A stretch of 47,884 nt of DNA from the NCBI RefSeq assembly GCF_029946505.1, contig NZ_JARZHG010000059.1, forward strand, positions 1-47,884, read 5' to 3'. Of this stretch, positions 15,572 to 23,030 are shown piece after piece. The position numbers and the translations under genes were made by a program. Each line of letters starts with the position of its first letter. Positions within the stretch are counted from its first letter, which is position 1. Source of the DNA: Polyangium sp. y55x31. Its GTDB lineage: Bacteria; Myxococcota_A; Polyangia; Polyangiales; Polyangiaceae. The notes below the pieces were generated by a model, which made no database searches, was not told the DNA's origin, and saw nothing but the letters and a program-made list of their open reading frames with translations.

Positions 15572-16408
15572 ATGCCTGATTACCTGCCTTTCTGGTGGTG
15601 GAAGTGGTGGCAAGGGCACCAGCAGCCGAAGCCTGCCCCGACGCCGGCCCCTATTCCCCATTCCTCCAGTCTCTTTCGGTGGATGCACCAGGACCGGGAT
15701 CTGACCACCGTGGGCGCTGCGGCGCTCCAAACGGCGAAGCGCGGGACATGGATGACGCTCGATAAGAAGAATCGCGCGCGGCAGTTCCGAGCGTTTGTCG
15801 TGATGTCACTCCGCATCGCGCCGTTGTCCTGGCGGCAGGTGCCACTCGGGCAACTCGGTCCGCATCTCTACAGCACGCCAGAGCGAAATGCCGCAGGCTC
15901 GGCGATTGCTCGCACGCTCGTCCTTCTCGCGCCGGACAATATCCGTCCCGGCTCCGACATCGTCACGAACGAGGGCGATCCGACGCAAGGCACGATCGAG
16001 ACCGGCATCATCCATGCTGTGACCATTCTGCTGGTCACCGTTGTCGCCATTGCAGCGGCGTACCTGGGTGGCATCGCCGTGCAGTCCATCCACGCCATCA
16101 ACTTCGATGACGAGATCACCAAGCGCCTCCTCGCCGCGCAGGCCCGCAGCATGGAAATCCTCTCGCTGCACGTCGAACGCGAGCGCATCGCCGGCCACGA
16201 ATTGCCCTTCGACGAAACGGAGAGATCGATGCTCCTCGCACTCGAAGACGTGCAGCGGCGCCTCGCTACGCAGCGTCACCGGCCGCTCCCGTCGCCCTTC
16301 CAGGGCGCAACAGAGCTCGTCAAGGCGACGACGAGCTTTCTCCCTATGGCTCTACTCGTATTCGCAGCCTTCTTCCTCATCAAACACCATGACGAAAGGA
16401 GATCGTAA
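15572..16408 (+). CDS. Two-pass membrane protein of the module
   Basis: 278 residues. The N terminus is Trp-rich (LPFWWWKWWQ), followed by a soluble domain (LRIAPLSWRQVPLGQLGPHL). Hydrophobic segments lie at ~146-170 (AVTILLVTVVAIAAAYLGGI) and ~255-273 (FLPMALLVFAAFFLI), separated by a charged helical region. No enzyme motif is visible. The gene follows the LysM protein by 21 bases and precedes the next membrane gene by three bases. Two membrane genes in a compact particle-like module hint at an internal membrane or envelope channel. The element 2 copy (45972-46808) is almost identical. Confidence 0.75.
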   Translation: MPDYLPFWWWKWWQGHQQPKPAPTPAPIPHSSSLFRWMHQDRDLTTVGAAALQTAKRGTWMTLDKKNRARQFRAFVVMSLRIAPLSWRQVPLGQLGPHLYSTPERNAAGSAIARTLVLLAPDNIRPGSDIVTNEGDPTQGTIETGIIHAVTILLVTVVAIAAAYLGGIAVQSIHAINFDDEITKRLLAAQARSMEILSLHVERERIAGHELPFDETERSMLLALEDVQRRLATQRHRPLPSPFQGATELVKATTSFLPMALLVFAAFFLIKHHDERRS

Positions 16409-16411
16409 CGC

Positions 16412-16933
16412 ATGGCAGAAGAAAGGAAAGTTCCTGTGGACCGCTCCCTCGTGGCGGTCCCACGCGCCCGGCTTCGGCGCCGGCACAGCGGTAGGCATTG
16501 GGCTCGCGATGTGGGGACCGGGTTCCTCTACACCGCGGGTGCTGGTGCGGTGGTCGCTCTCCTCGCGAACCTGGACGACATCCGGAATAGCAAGGAGGTC
16601 AAAGACCACTGGTGGCTCATGCCGGTCGCGCTGGTCGCGATCGGATACATGTTGCGCAAGCGGCGCAATGCGCACGCGAATGCGGTGATCGCGGTGGGCG
16701 GGGCCATGTTTGCGCTCGCGTACACGGCGCAGCAAAAGGCCGCGGCTGCGCAGAAGCAGGCCCCCGCCGGCCCGCAGCAGGCCGTTTTCAGGGCCGACGA
16801 CACCGCTGCACCCGTCGGCATGCTGCCGCTGGGACCGCAGTCGGGCTTCTGGCTCCAGACGCCCGACGGCCGTTTCGTGCGATTGCCCCATATTTCGCGG
16901 CGTATGCAGGCAACACGCCAGAACCTCGCATAA
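16412..16933 (+). CDS. Small multi-pass membrane protein of the module
   Basis: 173 residues from ATG 16412, with AAAGGAG ten bases upstream. Hydrophobic segments are GFLYTAGAGAVVALLANL, WWLMPVALVAIGYML and ANAVIAVGGAMFALAY; the C terminus is soluble and conserved (SGFWLQTPDGRFVRLPHISRR). The first ~34 residues are unusually Arg-rich. The overlapping frame from ATG 16389 encodes a more plausible leader (QKKGKFLWTAP, then GFGAGTAVGIGLAMWGPG), so the natural product may involve a -1 frame change near 16510-16520. The element 2 copy is frameshifted. The family is unknown. Confidence 0.65.
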   Translation: MAEERKVPVDRSLVAVPRARLRRRHSGRHWARDVGTGFLYTAGAGAVVALLANLDDIRNSKEVKDHWWLMPVALVAIGYMLRKRRNAHANAVIAVGGAMFALAYTAQQKAAAAQKQAPAGPQQAVFRADDTAAPVGMLPLGPQSGFWLQTPDGRFVRLPHISRRMQATRQNLA

Positions 16934-16951
16934 CCAGGAGGACAAGCGACC

Positions 16952-18127
16952 ATGAGCAGTGTACTGGATATCTTGCGACAATCCGACGAAGAGGGGGAAA
17001 CCGCTTCGCCCTTCGAGGAGATCGACGAGTCCGATACCGCCGGTCCCGATGACGAAGACGACGACACGGCTGCGATCGAGCTCGAGGCCGAGGAGGAAGA
17101 TACGGGCGACATCCGCGCGCTGCGCAAACGCGGGAAAAAGCACGTCCCGCTCGAGGAACTGCCCACGCTCCTGCGGCGCTCGCGGGCGCGGGGGCAGCGC
17201 GCCGGCGTGAAGAAGGCGCAGAAGGCGCAGCCTCAGAAGGTGAAGCCGCGCCCGAGGTTGCCCCCGAACTACATCCCGCCGAACACCGGCGCGCGCGAGC
17301 TCTTCAACAAGTGGACGGCACGCGACGCCAAGTTCGTCATGCGCCAGGACGGTCACTACTACTCCGTCGTCGAGATCCCGTGCAAGTGCCAGGGGACCGA
17401 AAAGATCGCATGGCTGCACATCGCGAAGGGCGAATACACGCTCTTCAACGTGGCCGTCGGCGAGTCGATGACGTTCCTCGGCAACAACGCGACAGTGACG
17501 ACGAACTGGACGAACCTCCAACGTCCCTCGAAGAACACGTACAGCGACCAGGAGTTCCTGATCCAGTCGATAACGATGCAGGAGGCCGGGCTCCGGGTCC
17601 GGTACGACGGCGCCGAGATCGACAAGATCGGGGGCCTCGGCGAAGCGAAAGGCGTCCTCACGGGGCAGGCGTGGTTGTGGGACGACGCGGGCACGTTCTT
17701 ACCGAAAGAGATTTTCCATGACTTCAGCGGGGAAAACCTCCTTTACCGCACGGTGCGGCGCTCCGCCGTCGTTTACTTCAACTGGGACAAGGCCCGCACG
17801 GGCGGTAATGCCACGTCCCGCAAGGTGCTGATCGACCACCTGCGCAACGTGCCGGACACGAAGGTGCGGACGCTTTCCCGGACCTCAGGGGGCGCGGCCG
17901 TCTTGCCCGTGCCGGATGGATACGTGTTCACCGACAACCCCGAGCGGAGCGAACATGGCGCGTTCTCGGCGCTCATCCACATCCCCGAGGACATCGCGTT
18001 CCCGATCAGGCCCATCGATCTCGGGAGCGGCGCGCCGATCCGCCCGATCGAGGTGGGTCTGTACGTGCAGCTTTCACTCAACGGGATCGCATTCGAGCAT
18101 CAGAAGAGCTCGAGCGTGACGGCCTGA
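16952..18127 (+). CDS. Candidate major capsid-like beta-rich protein
   Basis: 391 residues with AGGAGG upstream. The first ~115 residues are acidic, then basic and disordered (DDEDDDTAAIELEAEEED, KKAQKAQPQKVKPRP). From ~115 the protein is strand-rich. It contains TNWTNLQRPSKNTYSDQEFL followed by an IQSITMQEAGLRVRYDG strand pair, and it closes with IEVGLYVQLSLNGIAF. This layout (a Thr/Asn lead into a strand, many strands, and a final strand ending in LxG) resembles double-jelly-roll capsid proteins of tailless phages by eye. There are no HK97-fold markers, scaffold or protease genes nearby. It is the most likely particle subunit in the module, but the fold is an inference. The second copy is truncated at 47763. 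Confidence 0.5.
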   Translation: MSSVLDILRQSDEEGETASPFEEIDESDTAGPDDEDDDTAAIELEAEEEDTGDIRALRKRGKKHVPLEELPTLLRRSRARGQRAGVKKAQKAQPQKVKPRPRLPPNYIPPNTGARELFNKWTARDAKFVMRQDGHYYSVVEIPCKCQGTEKIAWLHIAKGEYTLFNVAVGESMTFLGNNATVTTNWTNLQRPSKNTYSDQEFLIQSITMQEAGLRVRYDGAEIDKIGGLGEAKGVLTGQAWLWDDAGTFLPKEIFHDFSGENLLYRTVRRSAVVYFNWDKARTGGNATSRKVLIDHLRNVPDTKVRTLSRTSGGAAVLPVPDGYVFTDNPERSEHGAFSALIHIPEDIAFPIRPIDLGSGAPIRPIEVGLYVQLSLNGIAFEHQKSSSVTA

Positions 18128-18140
18128 AGGGGGGGATGCC

Positions 18141-18539
18141 ATGAGCGTGGCGGAGATTGATAGCGAAGCGAGACAGAACATCGTCGAGACGGAGCCGCAG
18201 TTCGTCCCGTCGACACATTGTGTTGTGATCATGGAGCAGCCGCCGTTGATGGGGGACGAACCTCCCCCGCAGTGGCGGGTCTCCGTCACGCTCACGCTTC
18301 GTGACAAGGCTCTCGGAAAAGGTGCGGTGCTGGCTGATTTGCCTACGGTTATCGTAGGGCCGCTGATTCACAAGCGGCAGGTCGTTGCGATAGCGAAGTA
18401 CCCGAGTCCCGTCGATCGCTGGTCGTTCCGGTTCGAGAGTGACGCAGGGCGCGCGACGGCCCGGGTTTGGCTGCATCCTGGAACCTCTCCAGTCACGGAG
18501 TGCGGGCTGTTCGTGGTCCAGCACGGGTGGAAGGAATGA
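18141..18539 (+). CDS. Small beta-rich module protein
   Basis: 132 residues; a purine-rich GGGGGGATGCC precedes ATG 18141. After a charged leader, the protein is mostly predicted strands (QWRVSVTLTLRD, LPTVIVGPLIHKRQVVAIA, RWSFRFESDAGRATARVWL). It lies directly after the capsid candidate and overlaps the next gene by ATGA. A minor capsid or vertex role would fit position and composition, but no family is recognised and this is inference only. The window does not contain its element 2 counterpart. Confidence 0.65.
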   Translation: MSVAEIDSEARQNIVETEPQFVPSTHCVVIMEQPPLMGDEPPPQWRVSVTLTLRDKALGKGAVLADLPTVIVGPLIHKRQVVAIAKYPSPVDRWSFRFESDAGRATARVWLHPGTSPVTECGLFVVQHGWKE

Positions 18540-19210
18540 GCATTCCGATCGGTGCCGAGCCTACCGAGGCGCCGGAGCGGATCCTCACGACCGCGGGCTG
18601 GCTCTCGCTCGAGCGCGAGTATGTGCCGCGCGTGGTCGCGGGCGAGCATCTGCACGCGCACCCCGAGGCGAAAGCGGCCCTCGCCATCGCGGCGCGGACG
18701 TTTGTGCTCCGGGCGATGCGGGACCGGCCGACGCTGGGACGCACGACGGCGATCCCGAACGGGGAGCAGTTTCAGGTGTTCGCGCAAGGCGCGACCGAGG
18801 AATGCGTAGTCGCCGCCGCCGCGACGCACGGGATCGTTTTGCGATACCAGGGTCGCATGATCCTCGCAAACCATGTTGCAGGAGCTCATTGGAACCCAGA
18901 TGGGTCGCTCGGTTCCGATCCGACCAACACCGAGCGATGGGTAACGTACAACGTGGAGCGCAATGGTCCTGACGTCATTCCGACTCGCCTTTCGCTGCGC
19001 TCGCACCCTGGGAATCGGGGTTGTTTGGGGCAGAACAGCGCGAACTGGCTGGCTGCGCAGGGGTACGACCACAGGACGATTCTGCGCTTCTTCTACGGGG
19101 AGGACATCGAGTTTCACGAGCTCGGCACCGGGGAGAGCACAGGTATCGGTCGGACGCTGTTCGGCATTCTGGCGCTCGCCGTCTTCGGGACAGCCATGGT
19201 GCGGAGGTAG
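18536..19210 (+). CDS. SpoIID-type peptidoglycan-cleaving protein with C-terminal membrane anchor
   Basis: 224 residues. The SpoIID/LytB signature is clear: YVPRVVAGEHLHAHPEAKAA followed by LAIAARTFVLRAM, where Glu37 matches the catalytic Glu of the GVVPxEM motif. The closing NRGCLGQNSANWLAAQGYD with RTILRFFYGEDIEF parallels the family's GHGVGMSQWGA and YxxILxxYY ends. SpoIID proteins cut denuded glycan strands as lytic transglycosylases. A C-terminal membrane segment (LFGILALAVFGTAMV) is unusual and would anchor the enzyme. In the module it is the natural candidate for local wall opening at entry or exit. The start overlaps the upstream stop. Confidence 0.85.
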   Translation: MSIPIGAEPTEAPERILTTAGWLSLEREYVPRVVAGEHLHAHPEAKAALAIAARTFVLRAMRDRPTLGRTTAIPNGEQFQVFAQGATEECVVAAAATHGIVLRYQGRMILANHVAGAHWNPDGSLGSDPTNTERWVTYNVERNGPDVIPTRLSLRSHPGNRGCLGQNSANWLAAQGYDHRTILRFFYGEDIEFHELGTGESTGIGRTLFGILALAVFGTAMVRR

Positions 19211-19212
19211 CC

Positions 19213-19959
19213 GTGGCGCTTCGGCTCGTGCAGGCGGGTGAAGGGCATCCGAGGCCGCTCGTACTGGCGTTTCTCGTGGGAGGCGACCTCGATCCGAAGC
19301 TCTGGGCAGCGTTCGGGCCGCGGCCCTGCATTGTGGCGGATGGCCTGGCCAAAGGGCCGATGATGGGCGAGCTGCTGGAGTACGCCCATCATCGGGCGGG
19401 GCTACGTGAGGTCTCGCGCCTGGCGCTGATTGGGTATTCGGCCGGGTGCCACCGGGTGCGGGCGCTCTGGATGGCAGGAGTGCGGGCGAGTGCGTACCTC
19501 CTCGCGGACGGAACCAACGCGTCGTGGCCGCCGGAAGAATGGCAGATAGCATGGCTGCGCGAGCTCGCGCGCGATGCGCGTGCTGGGAGAACACTCGTCG
19601 TCGCCACGCATACCATGCAGACCTATGTGGAAAACCTACCGATGGGCAAAGCGTTCGCCTCGACGGTGCGCGTGCTCCGGATGGCAACGGGATGGAGCCT
19701 GGACCGGGCAGGCCCCCGGGATCGGCCCGTGGTGACGCACGAAGGCGCGCTCTGGGTGTACTCCTACGCGAGCGGGAGGATCGACGCTGCCGCCCACGCG
19801 GCGCAGCTCGTCCACGTCGTCCCGGAGTTGAGTGCAAGGCATTTGCGGAGGTGGATCTTGCCACCTGAGATGGCGGCGAAGCGGGAGGGCCCGGCCTTGC
19901 CGCTGGGTATCATCGGGGTCCTGGCATCGTTGCTCGGTTGCCCGCCCAGGGCGCGATAG
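19213..19959 (+). CDS. GxSxG serine hydrolase (alpha/beta-hydrolase-like)
   Basis: 248 residues from GTG 19213, two bases after the SpoIID stop, with GGAGG upstream. The nucleophile elbow is LALIGYSAGCH (Ser76), with a likely acid near Asp99 (LLADGTN) and a His at ~133 (VVATHTMQTY). The core strands (PLVLAFLVGGDLDP, ACR-like LREVSRLALIGYS) fit an alpha/beta-hydrolase with a short cap. The C terminus has a hydrophobic stretch (LPLGIIGVLASLLG) that could touch a membrane. Next to a wall-cleaving gene, an envelope-lipid or glycan esterase is the most likely role. It is the last rightward gene of the module and is convergent with the lipoprotein at 19988. Confidence 0.7.
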   Translation: MALRLVQAGEGHPRPLVLAFLVGGDLDPKLWAAFGPRPCIVADGLAKGPMMGELLEYAHHRAGLREVSRLALIGYSAGCHRVRALWMAGVRASAYLLADGTNASWPPEEWQIAWLRELARDARAGRTLVVATHTMQTYVENLPMGKAFASTVRVLRMATGWSLDRAGPRDRPVVTHEGALWVYSYASGRIDAAAHAAQLVHVVPELSARHLRRWILPPEMAAKREGPALPLGIIGVLASLLGCPPRAR

Positions 19960-19987
19960 CGACGAACGATTTGGCCAAGCCGCCCGG

Positions 19988-20809
19988 TCACTGGACTTCG
20001 ACGGCATTCATCCGCGCGAATCCCGAGAGCAGAGTCTCTGACAAAGGCTTGATGTGATCACACGGCTTCATCTCCTCGCGCCGGAAATGCTCTTGTGCGA
20101 GAGCAAACCGGAGCATGTTGCGGCGTCCTGCACTTGCGCGGGGTTCACCAGCGAGGTCGCTCGGCCTTCCAAGGGCAAGCAGCGCTTGGCGAAAGCTCGG
20201 ACCTGGCACCACGGCGCCATTCGAGACGAGCCACGTGAGCCCCAGGTCGAACCTATCGAAGATGCGGCGCGGTGGAGGCGATGATATCGGCAGGCTGATG
20301 TGCTCGCTGAGTGGAACTCGCTTCAGCATCGTGCCATGGCGCCAATCTGCGCCGTCGAACTTCCAGACGTCGGAAATGTAGCCGCTGCCAGGCTCGCGTA
20401 CGTCGACGAGAAGCATGCCTCGCACGCCCTTGTTCGCATCGAGCAAAAAGAACGTCGCTGGCCCGGAGTATCGAATCCTTTTGCCGTTTCCGAGTTCGAT
20501 CCCCGGCACACCAGTCACGATGGCAGTCTTCGTCTCGTCGACGCCTTCGGCCTTGTCGAGTTTGTCGGCCGTCCTCTCTGCGGGTTCGAGCCTGCTGGTC
20601 GGTCCAACCACGACGTTCACCGTTTGGGTCTGGGTCACGGATGGCGCGCTGGGGGCCGGCGGGGTGGCCGGAGGAGTTTTCGCGCCCCACGTGACGGGCA
20701 TAAGCGCCGCGTCGCCGGTTGCCGCATGAATCACCGTGTTCGGCGTAGGGCCACTGCAAGCCGTGAGGCCCAGTGACATCGCGAGCAGGATAATCGTGGG
20801 GGACTGCAT
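19988..20809 (-). CDS. Lipoprotein of unknown function
   Basis: 273 residues; ATG 20809 behind GGAGGAACC. The signal peptide has lipobox LTAC (ILLAMSLGLTAC), followed by a Pro/Thr-rich linker (WGAKTPPATPPAPSAP). The mature domain is beta-rich (KRIRYSGPATFFLLDANKG, GMLLVDVREPGSGYISDVWK) and ends in a helical, Arg-rich part. It is probably envelope-attached and specific to element 1. It is convergent with the hydrolase (28-base gap), and its promoter should lie right of 20809. No domain family recognised. Confidence 0.7.
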   Translation of the reverse strand: MQSPTIILLAMSLGLTACSGPTPNTVIHAATGDAALMPVTWGAKTPPATPPAPSAPSVTQTQTVNVVVGPTSRLEPAERTADKLDKAEGVDETKTAIVTGVPGIELGNGKRIRYSGPATFFLLDANKGVRGMLLVDVREPGSGYISDVWKFDGADWRHGTMLKRVPLSEHISLPISSPPPRRIFDRFDLGLTWLVSNGAVVPGPSFRQALLALGRPSDLAGEPRASAGRRNMLRFALAQEHFRREEMKPCDHIKPLSETLLSGFARMNAVEVQ

Positions 20810-21077
20810 CGAGGTTCCTCCGTCGCGATGCTCCTCATCACGACGCGTCGAGCAGTACCCCGCAGCGTGAACACGGGCAGTGCGGGAGTTCGGCGGCTCC
20901 ACGTAAGCGAGATCCTGGTACCTGTGTCTTGGACGTGCGCGGCCGAACGACGCTGAGGGCCCCTCCCCCCTCGCCTCGCGAGCTCACGCCGCCCTTGCAG
21001 GTTCTGTGAGCGTCATTCGGGCGATAGCGCTGTGTTCCCCAAGGTGCCGCGCTGATTGAAGGGCGCTAGCCGTCGCA

Positions 21078-21845
21078 TCAAGCAGCACGCGCGACGGGTG
21101 CAATCGCGGGTTTGCCCCCCTCGGCGCGCATCGTCGCGAGCTCGGTCGCGTAGAGCTTTCGGAGCGATTCAATCTCGTCGGGGATGGTCTCGACGCTGAG
21201 CCCCACCATCGAACGCGGCGGGAGCACGCGGATTCGCACGTGGCCGGGGTCGGTGGTCCAGCGGGTCGGCGGATGTAAATCGAAGGCGCCTTCGATGACG
21301 ACCGGGACGATGGGCGCGCCGCTGTCGAGGGCAAGAAAAAACGCGCCTTTCTTGAAGGGGAGCAACTCGTGTGTACGAGCGCGTGTCCCTTCCGGCGAGA
21401 TGAAGACCGTGAGCCGATTACGCTCCATGCGCTTGCAAGCCTTGGCCATCTGCTTTCGGCTGCGCGCGCTGTTGCGTCGGTCCAGAAAAACGAAACCACA
21501 GAGGTACATGGTGAAACCGAGGATCGGGTAGTAAAACATTTCCCGCTTGACCGCGGCGACGCTCCCGCTCGGCATGATCGACGCGATGAGGAAAGAGTCG
21601 AGTAGCGACCCGTGGTTGAACGTCGCAATCTTCATCGTGTCCGAGGAGAGGTGCTCGGCGCCCTCGACCGAGACCGTGACCCGCGCGAGCCGTAGCATCG
21701 ACTTCCCCCACGCCCGCACGATCCAGGGTGACAACGTTCGCGAGAAGGCGCCGAACGTCAGGAGGGTGATCGTAGAGCCCACGATCCCGATCCCGATCCC
21801 ACAGATCCAGCTCGCGAGGAGCTGCCAGAAACGCCGGACGCTCAT
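21078..21845 (-). CDS. plsC: 1-acylglycerol-3-phosphate acyltransferase-like (PlsC)
   Basis: 255 residues with an N-terminal membrane segment (ICGIGIGIVGSTITLLTFGAF). The acyltransferase motifs are complete: motif I NHGSLLD (H78...D83), motif II region GFVFLDRR, motif III FISPEGTRAR (152-157) and motif IV PIVPVVIEG (178-186). Such enzymes add the second acyl chain to lysophosphatidate at the inner membrane, making phosphatidate. It is a single leftward gene among element cargo, unlinked to other lipid genes. A role in changing host lipids for the element is possible but untested, and an ordinary accessory copy is equally likely. Confidence 0.9.
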   Translation of the reverse strand: MSVRRFWQLLASWICGIGIGIVGSTITLLTFGAFSRTLSPWIVRAWGKSMLRLARVTVSVEGAEHLSSDTMKIATFNHGSLLDSFLIASIMPSGSVAAVKREMFYYPILGFTMYLCGFVFLDRRNSARSRKQMAKACKRMERNRLTVFISPEGTRARTHELLPFKKGAFFLALDSGAPIVPVVIEGAFDLHPPTRWTTDPGHVRIRVLPPRSMVGLSVETIPDEIESLRKLYATELATMRAEGGKPAIAPVARAA

Positions 21846-22212
21846 GGGACCTAGTCTTTCACGCCACTCATCGAAACATCAAGGCAAAAACCTGAACGAG
21901 GCCGCGCGTCGCTGATGAATAAAAAAACATCCCTGCTGGATGCGGGCGCTCGTCGGGATGGTCGCGCAAATCGCGAACGCGTAGCGGGCGCTGCTCGCCT
22001 TTAGACCAGCCCCATCTCCTCACTGCTCCCGCGGAACTCCGCTGGGTCGCTCTTGCCAGCAGGCGATGAGCCCGCCATGGGTTGGACCAGTTTTTCGCCA
22101 TTCTCCGTGTTTCGTGGCCGCAAATTTGTCTTTGACAACTGCGCAAGCATGACGCTATGGATCGTCATCTTTCCGCGCTATGGATGGTCATCTCAGACAT
22201 GCGGAGTCGGCT
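21846..22212. other. Intergenic region left of the XRE regulator
   Basis: 367 bases with no supported gene; the open frame across it on the minus strand lacks a ribosome site and looks like a shadow. It is AT-richer around 22115-22145 and carries the promoter-like element and tandem repeats described at 22132-22193. Confidence 0.5.
22132..22193 (+). promoter_or_regulatory. Promoter-like element with tandem 18-bp repeats
   Basis: TTGACA (22132-22137) is followed, after 18 bases, by TATGGA (22156-22161). The -10-like part lies in an 18-bp unit CGCTATGGATCGTCATCT (22153-22170), repeated at 22176-22193 with one mismatch (period 23). It is just past the 3' end of the leftward XRE gene. A rightward transcript would run antisense to that gene, or the repeats may bind the regulator. 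Confidence 0.4.
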
Positions 22213-22503
22213 TCACTCACCAGCCTCCTCCGCGGCCCGAACCAGCTCCCAGGCAAGAATCCCCAGGGCATGCGCGACCCGCTCGATGTTCTGTAAGGAC
22301 AGATTTCGCTCGCCGCGCTCGATGCTGCCGATGTAGGTGCGGTGCAAATTGCAGCGTTCGCCGAGCTCCTCCTGGGTCAAGCCAAGGGCCTCGCGTCGAT
22401 CCCGAACGATTCGACCCATGCGCTGCTGTAGCGTCTCACTCACGGTGAAGGAGTAGTTTACGCCACGCGATGGCTTCGTCTCTACAGTTTTCGTGATTAG
22501 CAT
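22213..22503 (-). CDS. XRE/Cro-CI family transcriptional regulator
   Basis: 96 residues. A typical HTH-3 domain occupies ~29-87: RMGRIVRDRREALGLTQEEL, then RCNLHRTYIGSIERGERNLS and IERVAHALGI. It lacks a C-terminal sensor, so it resembles small lysogeny-type or restriction-controller repressors. The start at ATG 22503 is uncertain because the ribosome site is poor; an internal ATG at 22419 would leave just the HTH. It is transcribed divergently from the 22584-22901 gene, with a perfect 12-bp inverted repeat between them. Confidence 0.85.
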   Translation of the reverse strand: MLITKTVETKPSRGVNYSFTVSETLQQRMGRIVRDRREALGLTQEELGERCNLHRTYIGSIERGERNLSLQNIERVAHALGILAWELVRAAEEAGE

Positions 22504-22513
22504 CTAAAGGCGC

Positions 22514-22545
22514 CGCCCCGGGGGACCTGGAAATCCCCCGGGGCG
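22514..22545. promoter_or_regulatory. Perfect 12-bp inverted repeat between divergent regulator genes
   Basis: CGCCCCGGGGGA (22514-22525) and its exact complement TCCCCCGGGGCG (22534-22545) flank an 8-base centre. It sits in the 80-base gap between the XRE gene and the 22584 gene. There is no T-run, so an operator or RNA hairpin is more likely than a terminator. Confidence 0.45.
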
Positions 22546-22583
22546 ACTTGGCCGCAACCCCGTCCGAAGCGGAGTCGCAACCC

Positions 22584-22901
22584 ATGACAACTATCGTTCG
22601 TCCTGCATGCGCAGGGCAAGAAAGCACGGTTCTGCCCGAAGGGTCCGTCGAGAGCGGATCCGATCAGGAGCCCGCAAGCATTCCGGCGGTGCTCACGCCC
22701 GACCAGCAGGAGCGCGTACGAATCGCGCTCCTCATGTATGCACAGGGAAAAACCCTGCACGACGTCGCGGGGGCGCTCGGCTACCCGCGCGAATACGTGC
22801 GCGCGGTCCTGGACGCCAAGCTCTATGTGACGGTCCACTTCGCCGGGGCGGTCGCCCGCGTGCTTGGCACGGACCTCAGCGTGCTCATGCAGGGAGCGTG
22901 A
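22584..22901 (+). CDS. Small HTH-like protein
   Basis: 105 residues; ATG 22584 with GGAG nine bases upstream, chosen over a TTG 12 codons earlier. After a flexible leader, the core ERVRIALLMYAQGKTLHDVA followed by GALGYPREYVRAVLDAK resembles a helix-turn-helix of the Trp-repressor/transposase-leader type. The C-terminal VARVLGTDLSVLMQG parallels the end of the XRE HTH (ALGILAWELV). It is divergent from the XRE regulator, suggesting a pair that controls the cargo region. The function is otherwise unknown. Confidence 0.6.
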   Translation: MTTIVRPACAGQESTVLPEGSVESGSDQEPASIPAVLTPDQQERVRIALLMYAQGKTLHDVAGALGYPREYVRAVLDAKLYVTVHFAGAVARVLGTDLSVLMQGA

Positions 22902-23030
22902 TGTTCCCGCAAGCCCCCAGTCCGACGCCAGTTGCCAGACACCCGACCGTGTGCGGTCCGGCCAAACCAGGAGGGACCATCTTGCGCATTTTCCGCGTTT
23001 CCTGGTAGCGTAGGGTTCGTCCGAGGATCG

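Noticed and set aside
10415-19959. Remnant tailed prophage or gene transfer agent
   Set aside because: No terminase, portal, HK97-type protease or capsid, tail-tube, tape-measure or baseplate gene is recognisable.
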